This document shows positions 6,713-14,922 of a DNA stretch of 64,000 nucleotides, one piece after another. Position 1 is the first letter of the stretch. Every line of letters starts with the position of its first letter. The translations under genes and the position numbers were made by a program. Source of the stretch: JAAXGX01 sp965203565 (GTDB lineage: Bacteria; Acidobacteriota; Vicinamibacteria; Vicinamibacterales; UBA8438); NCBI GenBank assembly GCA_965203565.1, contig OZ241896.1:372001-436000 (forward strand). Reading direction: 5' to 3'. The notes beneath the pieces are model-generated. The model was not told the origin of the DNA and searched no databases. It saw only the letters and a list, made by a program, of their open reading frames with translations.

Positions 6713-9013
6713 ATGCGCCGTCCGCGTCAATGGGCGCGCCCCGCGGCGGGCGCGGCCGTGCTGTGCGCCGCACTGCTCGCGCCGCCCGCGCCGGCGGCGG
6801 CGCAGCGGGCCGGACTCGCCATCGACCTCCTCGCGGCCATCGACGGTCCCCCGCCGCCCGCGCCGCCGGCGGTCCTGTCGCGGGACGAAGCCGGACGCAT
6901 CACGGGCCGCGCCGTCCGCCTGCCGGCGCCGCTCCGCATCGACGGCCGGCTCGACGAGGAGGCGTACGCCGCCGGCGAGACGATGACCGGCTTCGTCCAG
7001 GTCGAGCCGGTCGCGGGGGCGCGCGCGACCGAGCGGACCGACGTCTGGATCTTCTTCGACGACGCGAACGTCTATCTCGCCGCGCGCTGCTGGGAGAGCG
7101 AGCCGGACCGGATCACGGTCGACGAGATGCGGCGCGACAACACCAACATCGGGCGGAACGACAACCTGGCCTGGATCTTCGACACGCTCTACGACCGGCG
7201 GACCGGCGTCCTGTTCGAAGTGAACCCGCTGGGCGGCCGGATGGACGGCCAGACGACCAACGAAGGGCAGACCAACTTCGACTGGAACCCGATCTGGGAC
7301 GTCGAGGTCGGCCGGTTCGAGGACGGCTGGACCGTGGAGGCGGCGCTGCCGTTCAAGTCGCTGCGCTACCGGCCGGGGGTGGCGCAGCTCTGGGGGTTCA
7401 ACGTGCGCCGCCGCAACCGGTGGAAGAACGAGCTGTCGTACCTCGTCCCGGTCCCCGCCGCGGTCGGCGGCCGGGGACTCCGGGCGTCGCTGGCCGCGCC
7501 GCTCGTCGGGCTGGAGGCGCCGCCCGGCGCGCGGAACCTGGAGATCAAGCCGTACGCCATCGCCGACGTGACGAGCGACGTCGCGTCGACGCCGCCCCGC
7601 TCGAACGACCCGGGCGGCGACGTCGGGGTGGACGTCAAGTACGGCGTCACCCGGAGCCTCACGGCCGACTTCACCTGGAACACCGACTTCGCGCAGGTCG
7701 AGGCGGACGAGCAGCAGATCAACCTGACGCGGTTCAGCCTCTACTTTCCCGAGAAGCGGGAGTTCTTCCTCGAGAACCAGGGCACGTTCGCGTTCGGCGG
7801 GGCCAGGACCGGGTTCGGCGGCGCCGGCGACACGCCGATCCTGTTCTACAGCCGGCGGATCGGGCTCCAGGACGATCGCCCGGCGCCGGTCCGCGGCGGC
7901 GGACGGATGACGGGCCGGATGGGCGGGTTCGACGTCGGGATGCTGCACATCCGCACGGGCGCGGAGGCGGTTTCCGGCGCGCGGCCGACCGGCTTCTCCG
8001 TCGTCCGGCTGAAACGGGACGTCCTTCGGCAGAGCAGCGTCGGCGCGCTGGTGACCGATCGGTCGGCGGCGCTGGCCGGGCCGGGCGGCAACCTGGCGTA
8101 CGGTCTCGACGGCGCGTTCCGGTTCCTGCAGAACCGGCTGGCGATAGACGCCTACTGGGCGGGGACCCGGACCGAAGGGGTGCGCGGCGCGGCCACCAGC
8201 TACCGGGCCAACTTCGACTTCGACGGCGACCGGTACGGATTCCGCGCGGAGCGTCTCGTCGTGGGCGACGCGTTCAATCCGGAGGTCGGGTTCGTGCGCC
8301 GCCACGACATGCGCAAGAGCGCCGCCCGGCTGCGGTTCAGCCCGCGCCTCTGGTCGGTCGCCGCCATCCGCAAGCTCCTGTGGCGCGGGTCGATCGACTA
8401 CGTCGAGAATCTGGCGGGCCGGCCGGAGACGCGCGAGAGCGAAGCGGACTTCGAGATCCAGTTCGAGAACAGCGACCGGTTCCGGGTGCGGTTCCGCCGC
8501 ACCTTCGAGTTCCTCCCGGAGCCGTTCGAGATCGCCGACGGCGTCGTCCTGCCGGTCCGCGGCTACGACTACGACATGCTGCAGGTCCGGTACAGCTCCG
8601 GGTCGCAGCGCCGGGCGACGGCGGACGTGCGGGTGGAGCACGGCGGGTTCTACAGCGGCCGGCGGACCGCGGTGCTGGTCCGCCGCGGCCGGGTGAAGTT
8701 CACGCCGAAGCTCGCCGTCGAGCCGACGTACTCGGTCAACTGGATCGATCTGGCGGAAGGGGCGTTCACCACCCACCTGGCCGGCTCGCGGATCATCTAC
8801 ACGACGACGCCGAAGATGTTCACCAGCGCGCTGCTGCAGTACAACTCGGCGAGCCGCGCCGTGGCCGCCAACGTCCGGTTCCGGTGGGAGTACCAGCCGG
8901 GGAGCGAGCTGTTCGTCGTCTACAACGAGCAGCGCGACACGCTGTCGCCGCGGTTTCCCGCGCTGGAAAGCCGCGCGCTGATCGTCAAGATGACCCGGCT
9001 GTTCCGCTTCTGA
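6713..9013 (+). CDS. DUF5916 outer-membrane protein with CBM9-like N-terminus (copy 1)
   Basis: The 766-residue exported protein has a signal peptide ending PAPAAAQ. A CBM9-like beta-sandwich follows (IDGRLDEEAYAAGETMTGFVQVEP...TDVWIFFDDANVYLAARC). The long C-terminal part has alternating aromatic strands typical of an outer-membrane barrel and includes LYFPEKREFFLENQG, a DUF5916 hallmark. It ends in Phe (RLFRF), the usual outer-membrane insertion signal. The start at 6713 puts the signal peptide at the N-terminus; an earlier in-frame ATG at 6662 overlaps vapC. A paralogue lies at 23643-26030. The function of the family is unknown; a sugar or glycan ligand is a guess from CBM9. Confidence 0.85.
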   Translation: MRRPRQWARPAAGAAVLCAALLAPPAPAAAQRAGLAIDLLAAIDGPPPPAPPAVLSRDEAGRITGRAVRLPAPLRIDGRLDEEAYAAGETMTGFVQVEPVAGARATERTDVWIFFDDANVYLAARCWESEPDRITVDEMRRDNTNIGRNDNLAWIFDTLYDRRTGVLFEVNPLGGRMDGQTTNEGQTNFDWNPIWDVEVGRFEDGWTVEAALPFKSLRYRPGVAQLWGFNVRRRNRWKNELSYLVPVPAAVGGRGLRASLAAPLVGLEAPPGARNLEIKPYAIADVTSDVASTPPRSNDPGGDVGVDVKYGVTRSLTADFTWNTDFAQVEADEQQINLTRFSLYFPEKREFFLENQGTFAFGGARTGFGGAGDTPILFYSRRIGLQDDRPAPVRGGGRMTGRMGGFDVGMLHIRTGAEAVSGARPTGFSVVRLKRDVLRQSSVGALVTDRSAALAGPGGNLAYGLDGAFRFLQNRLAIDAYWAGTRTEGVRGAATSYRANFDFDGDRYGFRAERLVVGDAFNPEVGFVRRHDMRKSAARLRFSPRLWSVAAIRKLLWRGSIDYVENLAGRPETRESEADFEIQFENSDRFRVRFRRTFEFLPEPFEIADGVVLPVRGYDYDMLQVRYSSGSQRRATADVRVEHGGFYSGRRTAVLVRRGRVKFTPKLAVEPTYSVNWIDLAEGAFTTHLAGSRIIYTTTPKMFTSALLQYNSASRAVAANVRFRWEYQPGSELFVVYNEQRDTLSPRFPALESRALIVKMTRLFRF

Positions 9014-9019
9014 CTCCGC

Positions 9020-9033
9020 TCCGCCACGGGCTG
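9020..9033 (+). repeat. Solo right-end terminal repeat of the MITE-like family
   Basis: The 14 bases TCCGCCACGGGCTG are identical to the right terminal repeat of the complete elements. They lie two bases before copy 1. Together with the left end of copy 1 they form a perfect 30-bp palindrome (9020-9049) 6 bp after the stop codon of the DUF5916 gene. It is the remnant of an older element into or beside which copy 1 inserted. The palindrome could fold into a strong hairpin and act as a transcription end, but no T-run follows. Confidence 0.7.
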
Positions 9034-9035
9034 TA

Positions 9036-9193
9036 CAGCCCGTGGCGGAGGTCCCCGCTGCATTCGAGCGGCGATGCATCCCGCCTGACGGCGTTGTTCG
9101 TCGGTTGCGTATGCCCAGCATGCGCCCTCCTCACGCCTTGTCAGCCGGGCGCCTCACCGCTCTCGGCGCCCCGCGGGGTTCCACCACGGGCTG
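9036..9193. repeat. MITE-like element, copy 1 (158 bp)
   Basis: The element starts CAGCCCGTGGCGGA and ends with the near-inverted form (CCACCACGGGCTG). It is flanked by the 4-bp direct repeat TGTA (9032-9035 and 9194-9197). The interior matches copy 3 (31954-32111) in the same orientation and copies 2, 4 and 5 in the opposite one, with roughly 90% or better identity by eye. It has no coding capacity: short open frames inside it are reproduced in every copy only because the DNA is repeated. Confidence 0.9.
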
Positions 9194-9195
9194 TG

Positions 9196-9201
9196 TATAC
9201 T
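9196..9201 (+). promoter_or_regulatory. Possible -10 element TATACT at the right edge of MITE copy 1
   Basis: TATACT preceded by TGTG lies just past the element's right end, 37 bp before the ATG of the small CxxC protein at 9239. The target duplication TGTA contributes its first bases. No good -35 is present at 16-18 bp, so this would be an extended -10 type promoter at best. Confidence 0.3.
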
Positions 9202-9238
9202 CTGGACTTCGATTCCGGAACGGAGGCGACGGGCCATC

Positions 9239-9448
9239 ATGAGTTTCTGCGATCACTGCGAAGGACAACGGTTCGATCGGGCGCAGGTCCTGCGCCTCCT
9301 GCGGGCGACGCGCCGGAAGCTGCGGGCGCAGGCCGCGCCGTGCAGCGCCGACGAGGCGGTCGCCATGGCGATCCACGCCGTGCGCACGCTGGAGATCCCC
9401 CACCTCGATCCGGTGGACGAGTACAACAGCTCGCAGGTCGTGCACTGA
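9239..9448 (+). CDS. Small CxxC protein of unknown function
   Basis: The 69-residue protein begins MSFCDHCEGQRFDRAQVL, so a CxxC pair sits at its N-terminus. It continues as an amphipathic helical segment (LRLLRATRRKLRAQ) and ends HLDPVDEYNSSQVVH. A GGAGG-like ribosome site (CGGAGGCG) lies about 12 bases before the ATG. It is independent of its neighbours: MITE copy 1 is upstream and the convergent gamma-glutamyltransferase is downstream. Two cysteines are too few for a classical zinc ribbon; a metal-bridged dimer is possible. No family recognised. Confidence 0.55.
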   Translation: MSFCDHCEGQRFDRAQVLRLLRATRRKLRAQAAPCSADEAVAMAIHAVRTLEIPHLDPVDEYNSSQVVH

Positions 9449-9488
9449 CCGTCCGCCGCCTGTACGACGTTCGAGCTTCCACCGGCGG

Positions 9489-11186
9489 TCAGAACCCCGC
9501 CGCGTGACCGTCCTTGCGCGATTCGGACGCGCCGAAGTAGACGCCGGTCCGCTCGTCCCTCCGGATCGCCTGGTATCCCCCGTAGATGCCGGTGGTCACC
9601 GCCACCTTGTGCCCTTTCGCTTCGAGCGCGGCGATCGTCTCCGGCGGAAAGCCCGGTTCGAGGTGGACGACGCCGCCGTCGGTCATCCGCTGGCCGGTCG
9701 GCTGCGACGACCCGACGTGGCGGACCCGGTGGGCGTCGCCCGCTTCCTGCGTGTTCATCCCGAAGTCGATCAGGTTCACCAGGATCTGCACGTGGCCCTG
9801 CGGCTGCATCGCGCCGCCCATCACGCCGAAGCTCAGCACCGGCCGGCCGGCCCGGGTGACGAACGCCGGAATGATGGTGTGGAACGGGCGCTTGCCCGGC
9901 GCGTAGGCGTTCGCGTGCCCCTCCGTCAGGTTGAACAGCGCGCCCCGGTTCTGGAGGCAGAAGCCGAGCGTCGGCGGCGTCATGCCCGAGCCGTGGCCGC
10001 TGTAGTTGCTCTGGATCAGCGACACCATGTCGCCGTCGCCGTCCGCCGTCGTCAGGTAGACGGTGTCGCCCGTCTCGGCGCGCGGGTCGCCGGCCGCCGG
10101 GGCGGTCGACGCCCGGTCCGGGTCGATCAGCGCGCGGCGCGCGGCGGCGTACTCCCTGGAGATCAGCCGGTCGACCGGGACGTCGCCGAACGCCGGGTCC
10201 GCGTAGTACTTCGCCCGGTCTTCGAACGCCAGCTTCTTCGCCTCCACTAGCAGATGGAGATAGTCGGCGCTGTCGGGCCCGAGCGCCGCGAGGTCGTACC
10301 CCTCCAGGAGGTTGAGCATCTGGAGCGCGGCGATCCCCTGGCCGTTCGGCGGCAGCTCCCATACGGTGTAGCCGCGGTAGTCGGTGGAGACCGGCTCGAC
10401 CCAGTCGGACGCATGCGCGGCCAGATCGTCGTACCGCAGCCAGCCGCCGTGCTCCCGCATGTACGCGTCGATCGCGCGGGCGACGCCGCCCCGGTAGAAG
10501 GCGTCCCGCCCGCCTTCGGCGATCTGCGTCAGCGTGTTCGCCAGCGCCGGGTTCCGGAAGATCTCCCCCTTGCGCGGCGCCCGGCCGCCGGGGAGGAAGA
10601 CGTCCGCGAAGCCGGGGTAGCGCGCCCGGGCGGCGGCGCCGGCCGCCCACTCCGCGGCGATCACTTCGGTCACCGCGAAGCCGTCGCGCGCGTATCGGAT
10701 GGCGGGCGCCAGCAGGTCGGCCATCGGCAGGCGGCCGAACCGTTCGTGGAGGACGAACCAGCCGTCGACGGCGCCGGGCACGGAGACCGAGAGCGGACCG
10801 AGGGTCGGCGCGCGGTCGAGGCCGCGCGCCCGGAACTCCGCCCGCGTCAGCGCGCGCGGCGAACGGCCGCTCGCGTTCAGCCCGTGCAGCTTCCGCGCGT
10901 CGGCGTCCCAGACGATGGCGAACAGGTCGCCGCCGATGCCGCCGCCGGTCGGCTCGACCAGCCCGAGCACGGCGTTCGCGGCGATGGCGGCGTCGACCGC
11001 CGAGCCGCCGCGCCGGAGGACGTCGACCGCCGTCTGCGTCGCCAGCGGCTGGCTGGTCGCCGCCATGCCGCCGCGCGCGACCGCCTCGGACCGGGTGACG
11101 AACGCCGGCGCGCCTGCGCGGTGCTGGCCGGCCGCGACCGCCGTCATGAGCACGACCAGCATACCGGCAGCGAACGACCTGCTCAT
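9489..11186 (-). CDS. ggt: Gamma-glutamyltransferase
   Basis: The 565-residue exported enzyme has a signal peptide (AGMLVVLMTAVAAG). It then shows the Ntn-hydrolase pattern of gamma-glutamyltransferases: GGSAVDAAIAANAVLGLVEP and GGGIGGDLFAI in the large subunit, then GDTVYLTTADGDGDMVSL where autocleavage exposes the catalytic Thr of GDT, and YSGHGSGM and MGGAMQPQGHVQ downstream. Length agrees with the family. The enzyme cleaves gamma-glutamyl bonds of glutathione and related peptides in the periplasm. It is a single gene, divergent from the lipoprotein at 11331 and convergent with 9239-9448. Confidence 0.95.
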   Translation of the reverse strand: MSRSFAAGMLVVLMTAVAAGQHRAGAPAFVTRSEAVARGGMAATSQPLATQTAVDVLRRGGSAVDAAIAANAVLGLVEPTGGGIGGDLFAIVWDADARKLHGLNASGRSPRALTRAEFRARGLDRAPTLGPLSVSVPGAVDGWFVLHERFGRLPMADLLAPAIRYARDGFAVTEVIAAEWAAGAAARARYPGFADVFLPGGRAPRKGEIFRNPALANTLTQIAEGGRDAFYRGGVARAIDAYMREHGGWLRYDDLAAHASDWVEPVSTDYRGYTVWELPPNGQGIAALQMLNLLEGYDLAALGPDSADYLHLLVEAKKLAFEDRAKYYADPAFGDVPVDRLISREYAAARRALIDPDRASTAPAAGDPRAETGDTVYLTTADGDGDMVSLIQSNYSGHGSGMTPPTLGFCLQNRGALFNLTEGHANAYAPGKRPFHTIIPAFVTRAGRPVLSFGVMGGAMQPQGHVQILVNLIDFGMNTQEAGDAHRVRHVGSSQPTGQRMTDGGVVHLEPGFPPETIAALEAKGHKVAVTTGIYGGYQAIRRDERTGVYFGASESRKDGHAAGF

Positions 11187-11285
11187 CGCGGCCCTCCGTT
11201 CATCGAAACGATCCGCTCGTCCGGGTCATCCCGGTCATCCGCCTGCGCCGCTCTCGCCGGCCGGCGCACCGACTCACGATAACGC

Positions 11286-11314
11286 TGGACATCGGCGCGG
11301 GCAACTCTTACGAT
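11286..11314 (+). promoter_or_regulatory. Sigma-70-type promoter for the lipocalin-like lipoprotein
   Basis: TGGACA (11286-11291, five of six to the consensus) and TACGAT (11309-11314) are separated by 17 bp. They lie 16 bp before the ATG at 11331, in the divergent region between ggt and this gene. Confidence 0.45.
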
Positions 11315-11330
11315 GCGGCGGGGTGCTGCC

Positions 11331-12350
11331 ATGCGCACATTTCTGATCACGTTGTCAGGGGCGTCCGTCGCGGCGGCGCTGGCGTGCGGGGGCGCGCCGG
11401 CCGAGCCGCCGGCGGCGGAGGGCGATGCGGGGGCCGCCGCCGCGGACGCCGCGGCCGATCCGCGGGACCGGTTCGTCGGCGCGTGGAAGCTGGTGCGGGT
11501 CGAGCGGTACGACGCCGCCGGCGCGCTGCAGCCGCCGCCGCCGCCGCCCGGCGAGTTCGGCGCCGGGTCGCCGCTCGGCTACCTGATGTACGACGGCGAG
11601 CACATGGGCGTCGTCATCCAGCAGGAGGGACGGCGACCGTACGCCGGCGACGAGCCGACGCCCGACGAAGCGCTCGCGGCGCTGACCAGCTACACGTCGT
11701 ACTTCGGTCCGTACACCGTCAACGAAGCCGAAGGGTACGTGACCCACCACGTGATCGGCAGCCTCAGTCCCGGCTTCACCGGGCAGGACAACCAGCGTTT
11801 CTACGAGTTTTCCGGCGACGAGCTCGCATTGCAGCCGCCCGCCGGACCGTCCGGCGGGCGGTTGCGCATCGTCTGGGAGAAGGTTCCTGAACTGGACGAC
11901 ATGCCGGCCGAGCAACGCCGATTCCTGGGGTTCTGGCGGATCGCCGAGGTCGAGCAGCAGTCGCTCGACGGCGAATCGATGCCGGTGGACCAGTACGCGG
12001 AGGGTTACATCATCTACATGCCGTCGGGCCTGATGGCGGTCCACCTGATGCGCGAGCCCGATCGCCCGACGTACGCAGGAGAGAGCCCGACCGCCGACGA
12101 GGCCGCGGCGGCCGTGCGCACCTACGGCGGCTACTTCGGACCGTTCACCGTCCACGCCGACGACGGCTACGTGATGCACCGCCGGACCGGCGGCGTCGAC
12201 CCCGGCGCGACCGGCGTCGACGCGCAACGGTTCTACGAGTTCCGCGGCGACCGGCTCGTCCTGATGCCGCCGCCCCGCGAGGTCGACGGCCGCACCGTCC
12301 GGCGCTTCATCCACTGGGACCGGATCAGCACGCTCGACGCGCCGGGTTAG
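11331..12350 (+). CDS. Lipoprotein with two tandem lipocalin-like domains
   Basis: The 339-residue protein has a signal ending AALACGG, a plausible lipobox. It contains two copies of one ~140-residue domain. The first runs RFVGAWKLVRVERYD... to YEFSGDELALQPP and the second FLGFWRIAEVEQQS... to YEFRGDRLVLMPP. Both share YTSYFGPYTV/YGGYFGPFTV and GQDNQRFYEF/GVDAQRFYEF. The pattern fits the Lipocalin_5-type beta-barrel often found in secreted proteins. The duplication is plain in the sequence; the ligand is unknown. The ATG at 11331 is preferred over 11313 because the promoter -10 overlaps the latter. Confidence 0.75.
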   Translation: MRTFLITLSGASVAAALACGGAPAEPPAAEGDAGAAAADAAADPRDRFVGAWKLVRVERYDAAGALQPPPPPPGEFGAGSPLGYLMYDGEHMGVVIQQEGRRPYAGDEPTPDEALAALTSYTSYFGPYTVNEAEGYVTHHVIGSLSPGFTGQDNQRFYEFSGDELALQPPAGPSGGRLRIVWEKVPELDDMPAEQRRFLGFWRIAEVEQQSLDGESMPVDQYAEGYIIYMPSGLMAVHLMREPDRPTYAGESPTADEAAAAVRTYGGYFGPFTVHADDGYVMHRRTGGVDPGATGVDAQRFYEFRGDRLVLMPPPREVDGRTVRRFIHWDRISTLDAPG

Positions 12351-12449
12351 CCGGCCGCGGGATTCGTCAGGCCGGCATCCGAACGGCGTCGGGAACCGTC
12401 ACGAGCGCCACGCGTCCGCCAGCCCCTTCCCTGCCATCCTCCTCCTTCG

Positions 12450-12607
12450 CAGCCCGTGGTGGAACCTCGCGGGGCGCCGAGAGCGGCGAGGCGCCCGGCT
12501 GACAAGGCGTGAGGAGGGCGCATATTGGGCATACGCAACCGACGAACAACGCCGTCAGGCGGGATGCATCGCCGCTCGAATGCAGCGGGGACCTCCGCCA
12601 CGGGCTG
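12450..12607. repeat. MITE-like element, copy 2 (158 bp)
   Basis: Opposite orientation to copy 1: it starts CAGCCCGTGGTGGA and ends TCCGCCACGGGCTG. Flanking 4-mers are TTCG and TTCA, an imperfect target duplication. It fills most of the 313-bp gap between the lipocalin-like gene and fdhE. The remaining ~55 bp up to fdhE contain a -10-like TAATAT. Confidence 0.9.
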
Positions 12608-12651
12608 TTCAGCCGGCGCCCCGGGTGGGCGGCGGGGAGCTATGCCGGCAA

Positions 12652-12657
12652 TAATAT
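12652..12657 (+). promoter_or_regulatory. Possible -10 element directly before fdhE
   Basis: TAATAT ends 6 bp before the ATG of fdhE at 12664. A promoter here would start transcription at or next to the start codon, giving a leaderless message. No ribosome site is visible before the ATG, which agrees. A convincing -35 is not present. Confidence 0.35.
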
Positions 12658-12663
12658 ACGGCC

Positions 12664-13575
12664 ATGCGCAGGCGTTCCGACACTTCCGCCGTCGCCGTCT
12701 GGACGCTGCGCCGGCGGCGCGTCGAGCGCCTGCGGGAGGAGCATCCGCCTGCGGCCGAGCTGCTGGAGTTCTACGGCGACCTGCTGGCGCTGCAGGAGCC
12801 GCTGCATCGGAAGGCGCTCGGCTCCCGGTGGCTGGAGGCGGTCGAGACGTCGGACGGCCGGGCGCCGCGGCTGCGGCTGGGCCGGTTGCCGGCGCGCCGG
12901 CTCGCGCGGGCGTTCTCGCGGTTCGTGCGGGACGTCCCGTCCTCGGCGACCGACCTGCTGCGGGGGGTGGCGGCAAGGCTCGAGGCTGCGCCGGAGGTGC
13001 GGCCCAAGCTGCTGGACGCGGCGCTGGCGGGGCGCGGGGTCGATGCGGCCGCCGCCGAACTCGACTGCGACCCGGCGGCGCTGGAGTTCTTCCCGCGCGC
13101 GTTCGTCCAGCCGATAGCCGAGGCGGCGGCGTCCCGGTCGGCCGGCGCGAGCGCCGTGGGCGCCGCGGAGCCCGCGGACGGCTCGGCGCCGGCGGCCGGC
13201 GGCGCCGACGCGCGCGCGTCGTGTCCGTGCTGCGGCGCCGCGCCGCTGGCGGCGGTCCTGCGCGACGAGCCGGAGGTGAAGGGACGGCGGACGCTCCTCT
13301 GCTCGCTCTGCCTGACCGAGTGGGCGTTTCCCCGGACGCGCTGTCCCGCGTGCGGGGAGGAGCGGGCGGAGCGTCGTCCGCATCACCTGTCGGAGTCGTG
13401 GCCGCACGTCCGCGTGGAGGAGTGCGGGTCGTGCCGGACGTACCTGAAGGCGGTCGATCTGCGCGCGGCCGGCCTCGCCGTGCCGGTGGTCGACGAGCTG
13501 GCGTCGGTGGAGCTCGACCTCTGGGCCGGCGAGCAGGGACTCGAAAAGCGTCAGCGCAACCTGTTGGGAATGTAG
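12664..13575 (+). CDS. fdhE: Formate dehydrogenase accessory protein FdhE
   Basis: The 303-residue protein has an all-helical N-terminal part followed by a rubredoxin-like C-terminal domain with four CxxC pairs: CPCCG, CSLC, CPACGEE and CGSC. It then has YLKAVDL and a terminal ASVELDLWAGEQGLEK. This matches FdhE, which binds iron and is needed to mature molybdenum- or tungsten-dependent formate dehydrogenase. No formate dehydrogenase structural gene is in the window, but MoaC (36283-36768), needed for molybdenum cofactor, is. Confidence 0.9.
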   Translation: MRRRSDTSAVAVWTLRRRRVERLREEHPPAAELLEFYGDLLALQEPLHRKALGSRWLEAVETSDGRAPRLRLGRLPARRLARAFSRFVRDVPSSATDLLRGVAARLEAAPEVRPKLLDAALAGRGVDAAAAELDCDPAALEFFPRAFVQPIAEAAASRSAGASAVGAAEPADGSAPAAGGADARASCPCCGAAPLAAVLRDEPEVKGRRTLLCSLCLTEWAFPRTRCPACGEERAERRPHHLSESWPHVRVEECGSCRTYLKAVDLRAAGLAVPVVDELASVELDLWAGEQGLEKRQRNLLGM

Positions 13576-13584
13576 GATATCGAG

Positions 13585-14922
13585 ATGAGATCGCCGCCGG
13601 CGCTCGCCGCCGTGGTCGCCGTTGCGACGTTCGCCGCGCCCGCGGCGGCCGAGGACCGCTGGCCGCAGTTCCGCGGACCGGGCGCGCTCGGCGTGTCGCA
13701 GCAGTCCGGCCTGCCGGAGCGGTGGAGCGCCACGGAGAACGTGGCCTGGATCGCCGACGTCGACGGCCTCGGGTGGAGCTCGCCGATCGTCTGGGAGGGG
13801 ACGGTGCTGCTGACCTCCGTCGTGAGCGCCGGCGAGGTCGAGGCGCCGCGCGGCGGGCTGTACCTGGGGGGCGAGCGGGGTGCGCCGGCCGACGAGCACC
13901 GGTGGATCGTGCAGGCGTTCGACGCGCTGACCGGCGCCGTCAAGTGGGAGCGCGAGGTGCGCCGCGGCGTCCCCCGCGGCCCCCGCCACCTGAAGAACAC
14001 CTACGCCTCCGAGACGCCCGTCACCGACGGCGAGCGCGTCTACGCCTACTTCGGCGGCGTGGGGCTGTTCTGCCTGAGCTTCGACGGCCGCCTGCTCTGG
14101 TCGCGGCCGTTCGAGCCGGTCCGGACGCGGGCGGGGTGGGGCACGGCGGCGTCCCCGGCGCTCCACGGCGACCGGATCTACGTCGTCAACGACAACGACG
14201 AGCAATCGTACCTGGTCGCGCTGAGCAAGGAGACCGGCGCCGAGCTCTGGCGGGTGGACCGGGACGAGGGGACCAACTGGTCGACCCCCTACGTCTGGGA
14301 GAGCGCCGGACGGACCGAGATCGTGACGACCGGGACCGGCAAGGTGCGGTCGTACGACCTCGACGGCGACCTGCTGTGGGAGCTCTCGGGGATGTCGTCG
14401 ATCGTGACGCCGACGCCGTTCTCCCGATTCGGGCTGCTGTACCTCGGTTCGGGGTACATCGGCGACCGGCGGCGCCCGGTCTACGCCGTCCGGCCCGGCG
14501 CGCACGGCGACCTGACGGCGCCCGGCGACGGGCCGCTTCCCGAGTCGATCGCCTGGCATCTCCCGCAGGCCGGGTCGTACAACACCTCGCCGATCGTCTA
14601 CGGCGACTACTACTACACGCTCCTCGACCGCGGCTATCTCACCTGTCACGACGCGCGCACCGGCGAGCAGGTCTACGGCCGGCGGCGGATCCGGGTCGGC
14701 GCGGCGTTCACGGCGTCGCCCTGGGCGTACGGCGGCAAGATCTTCGCCCTGAGCGAGGACGGCGACACCTACGTCATCCGGGCCGGGCCGGAGTTCGAGG
14801 TCCTGGGCGTCAACCCGCTGGGCGAGTTCGCCATGGCCACCCCCGCCATCGCGCACCGCAGCCTGTTCATCCGGACGGCGAGCCGGCTGTACCGGATTGC
14901 GGACGAGAGCCGATCGCCGTGA
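13585..14922 (+). CDS. Secreted PQQ-like beta-propeller protein
   Basis: The 445-residue protein has a signal peptide (ALAAVVAVATFAAPAAAE) and opens with WPQFRGPGALGVS. Repeated blades follow, such as VQAFDALTGAVKWEREV, LVALSKETGAELWRVDRDEG and YLTCHDARTGEQVYG. These are PQQ/BamB-type blades. It lacks any catalytic signature of quinoprotein dehydrogenases that I can see, so the fold is certain but the reaction is not. It starts 9 bp after fdhE and overlaps the acetyltransferase by GTGA. Confidence 0.85.
   Translation: MRSPPALAAVVAVATFAAPAAAEDRWPQFRGPGALGVSQQSGLPERWSATENVAWIADVDGLGWSSPIVWEGTVLLTSVVSAGEVEAPRGGLYLGGERGAPADEHRWIVQAFDALTGAVKWEREVRRGVPRGPRHLKNTYASETPVTDGERVYAYFGGVGLFCLSFDGRLLWSRPFEPVRTRAGWGTAASPALHGDRIYVVNDNDEQSYLVALSKETGAELWRVDRDEGTNWSTPYVWESAGRTEIVTTGTGKVRSYDLDGDLLWELSGMSSIVTPTPFSRFGLLYLGSGYIGDRRRPVYAVRPGAHGDLTAPGDGPLPESIAWHLPQAGSYNTSPIVYGDYYYTLLDRGYLTCHDARTGEQVYGRRRIRVGAAFTASPWAYGGKIFALSEDGDTYVIRAGPEFEVLGVNPLGEFAMATPAIAHRSLFIRTASRLYRIADESRSP

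Noticed and set aside
12509..13117. Short frames starting MRRAHIGHTQPTNNAVRRDA, seen again near 33525 and 38765
   Set aside because: The shared start is only the repeated MITE DNA read in one frame. The frames continue into unrelated sequence at each site, so no common protein exists.
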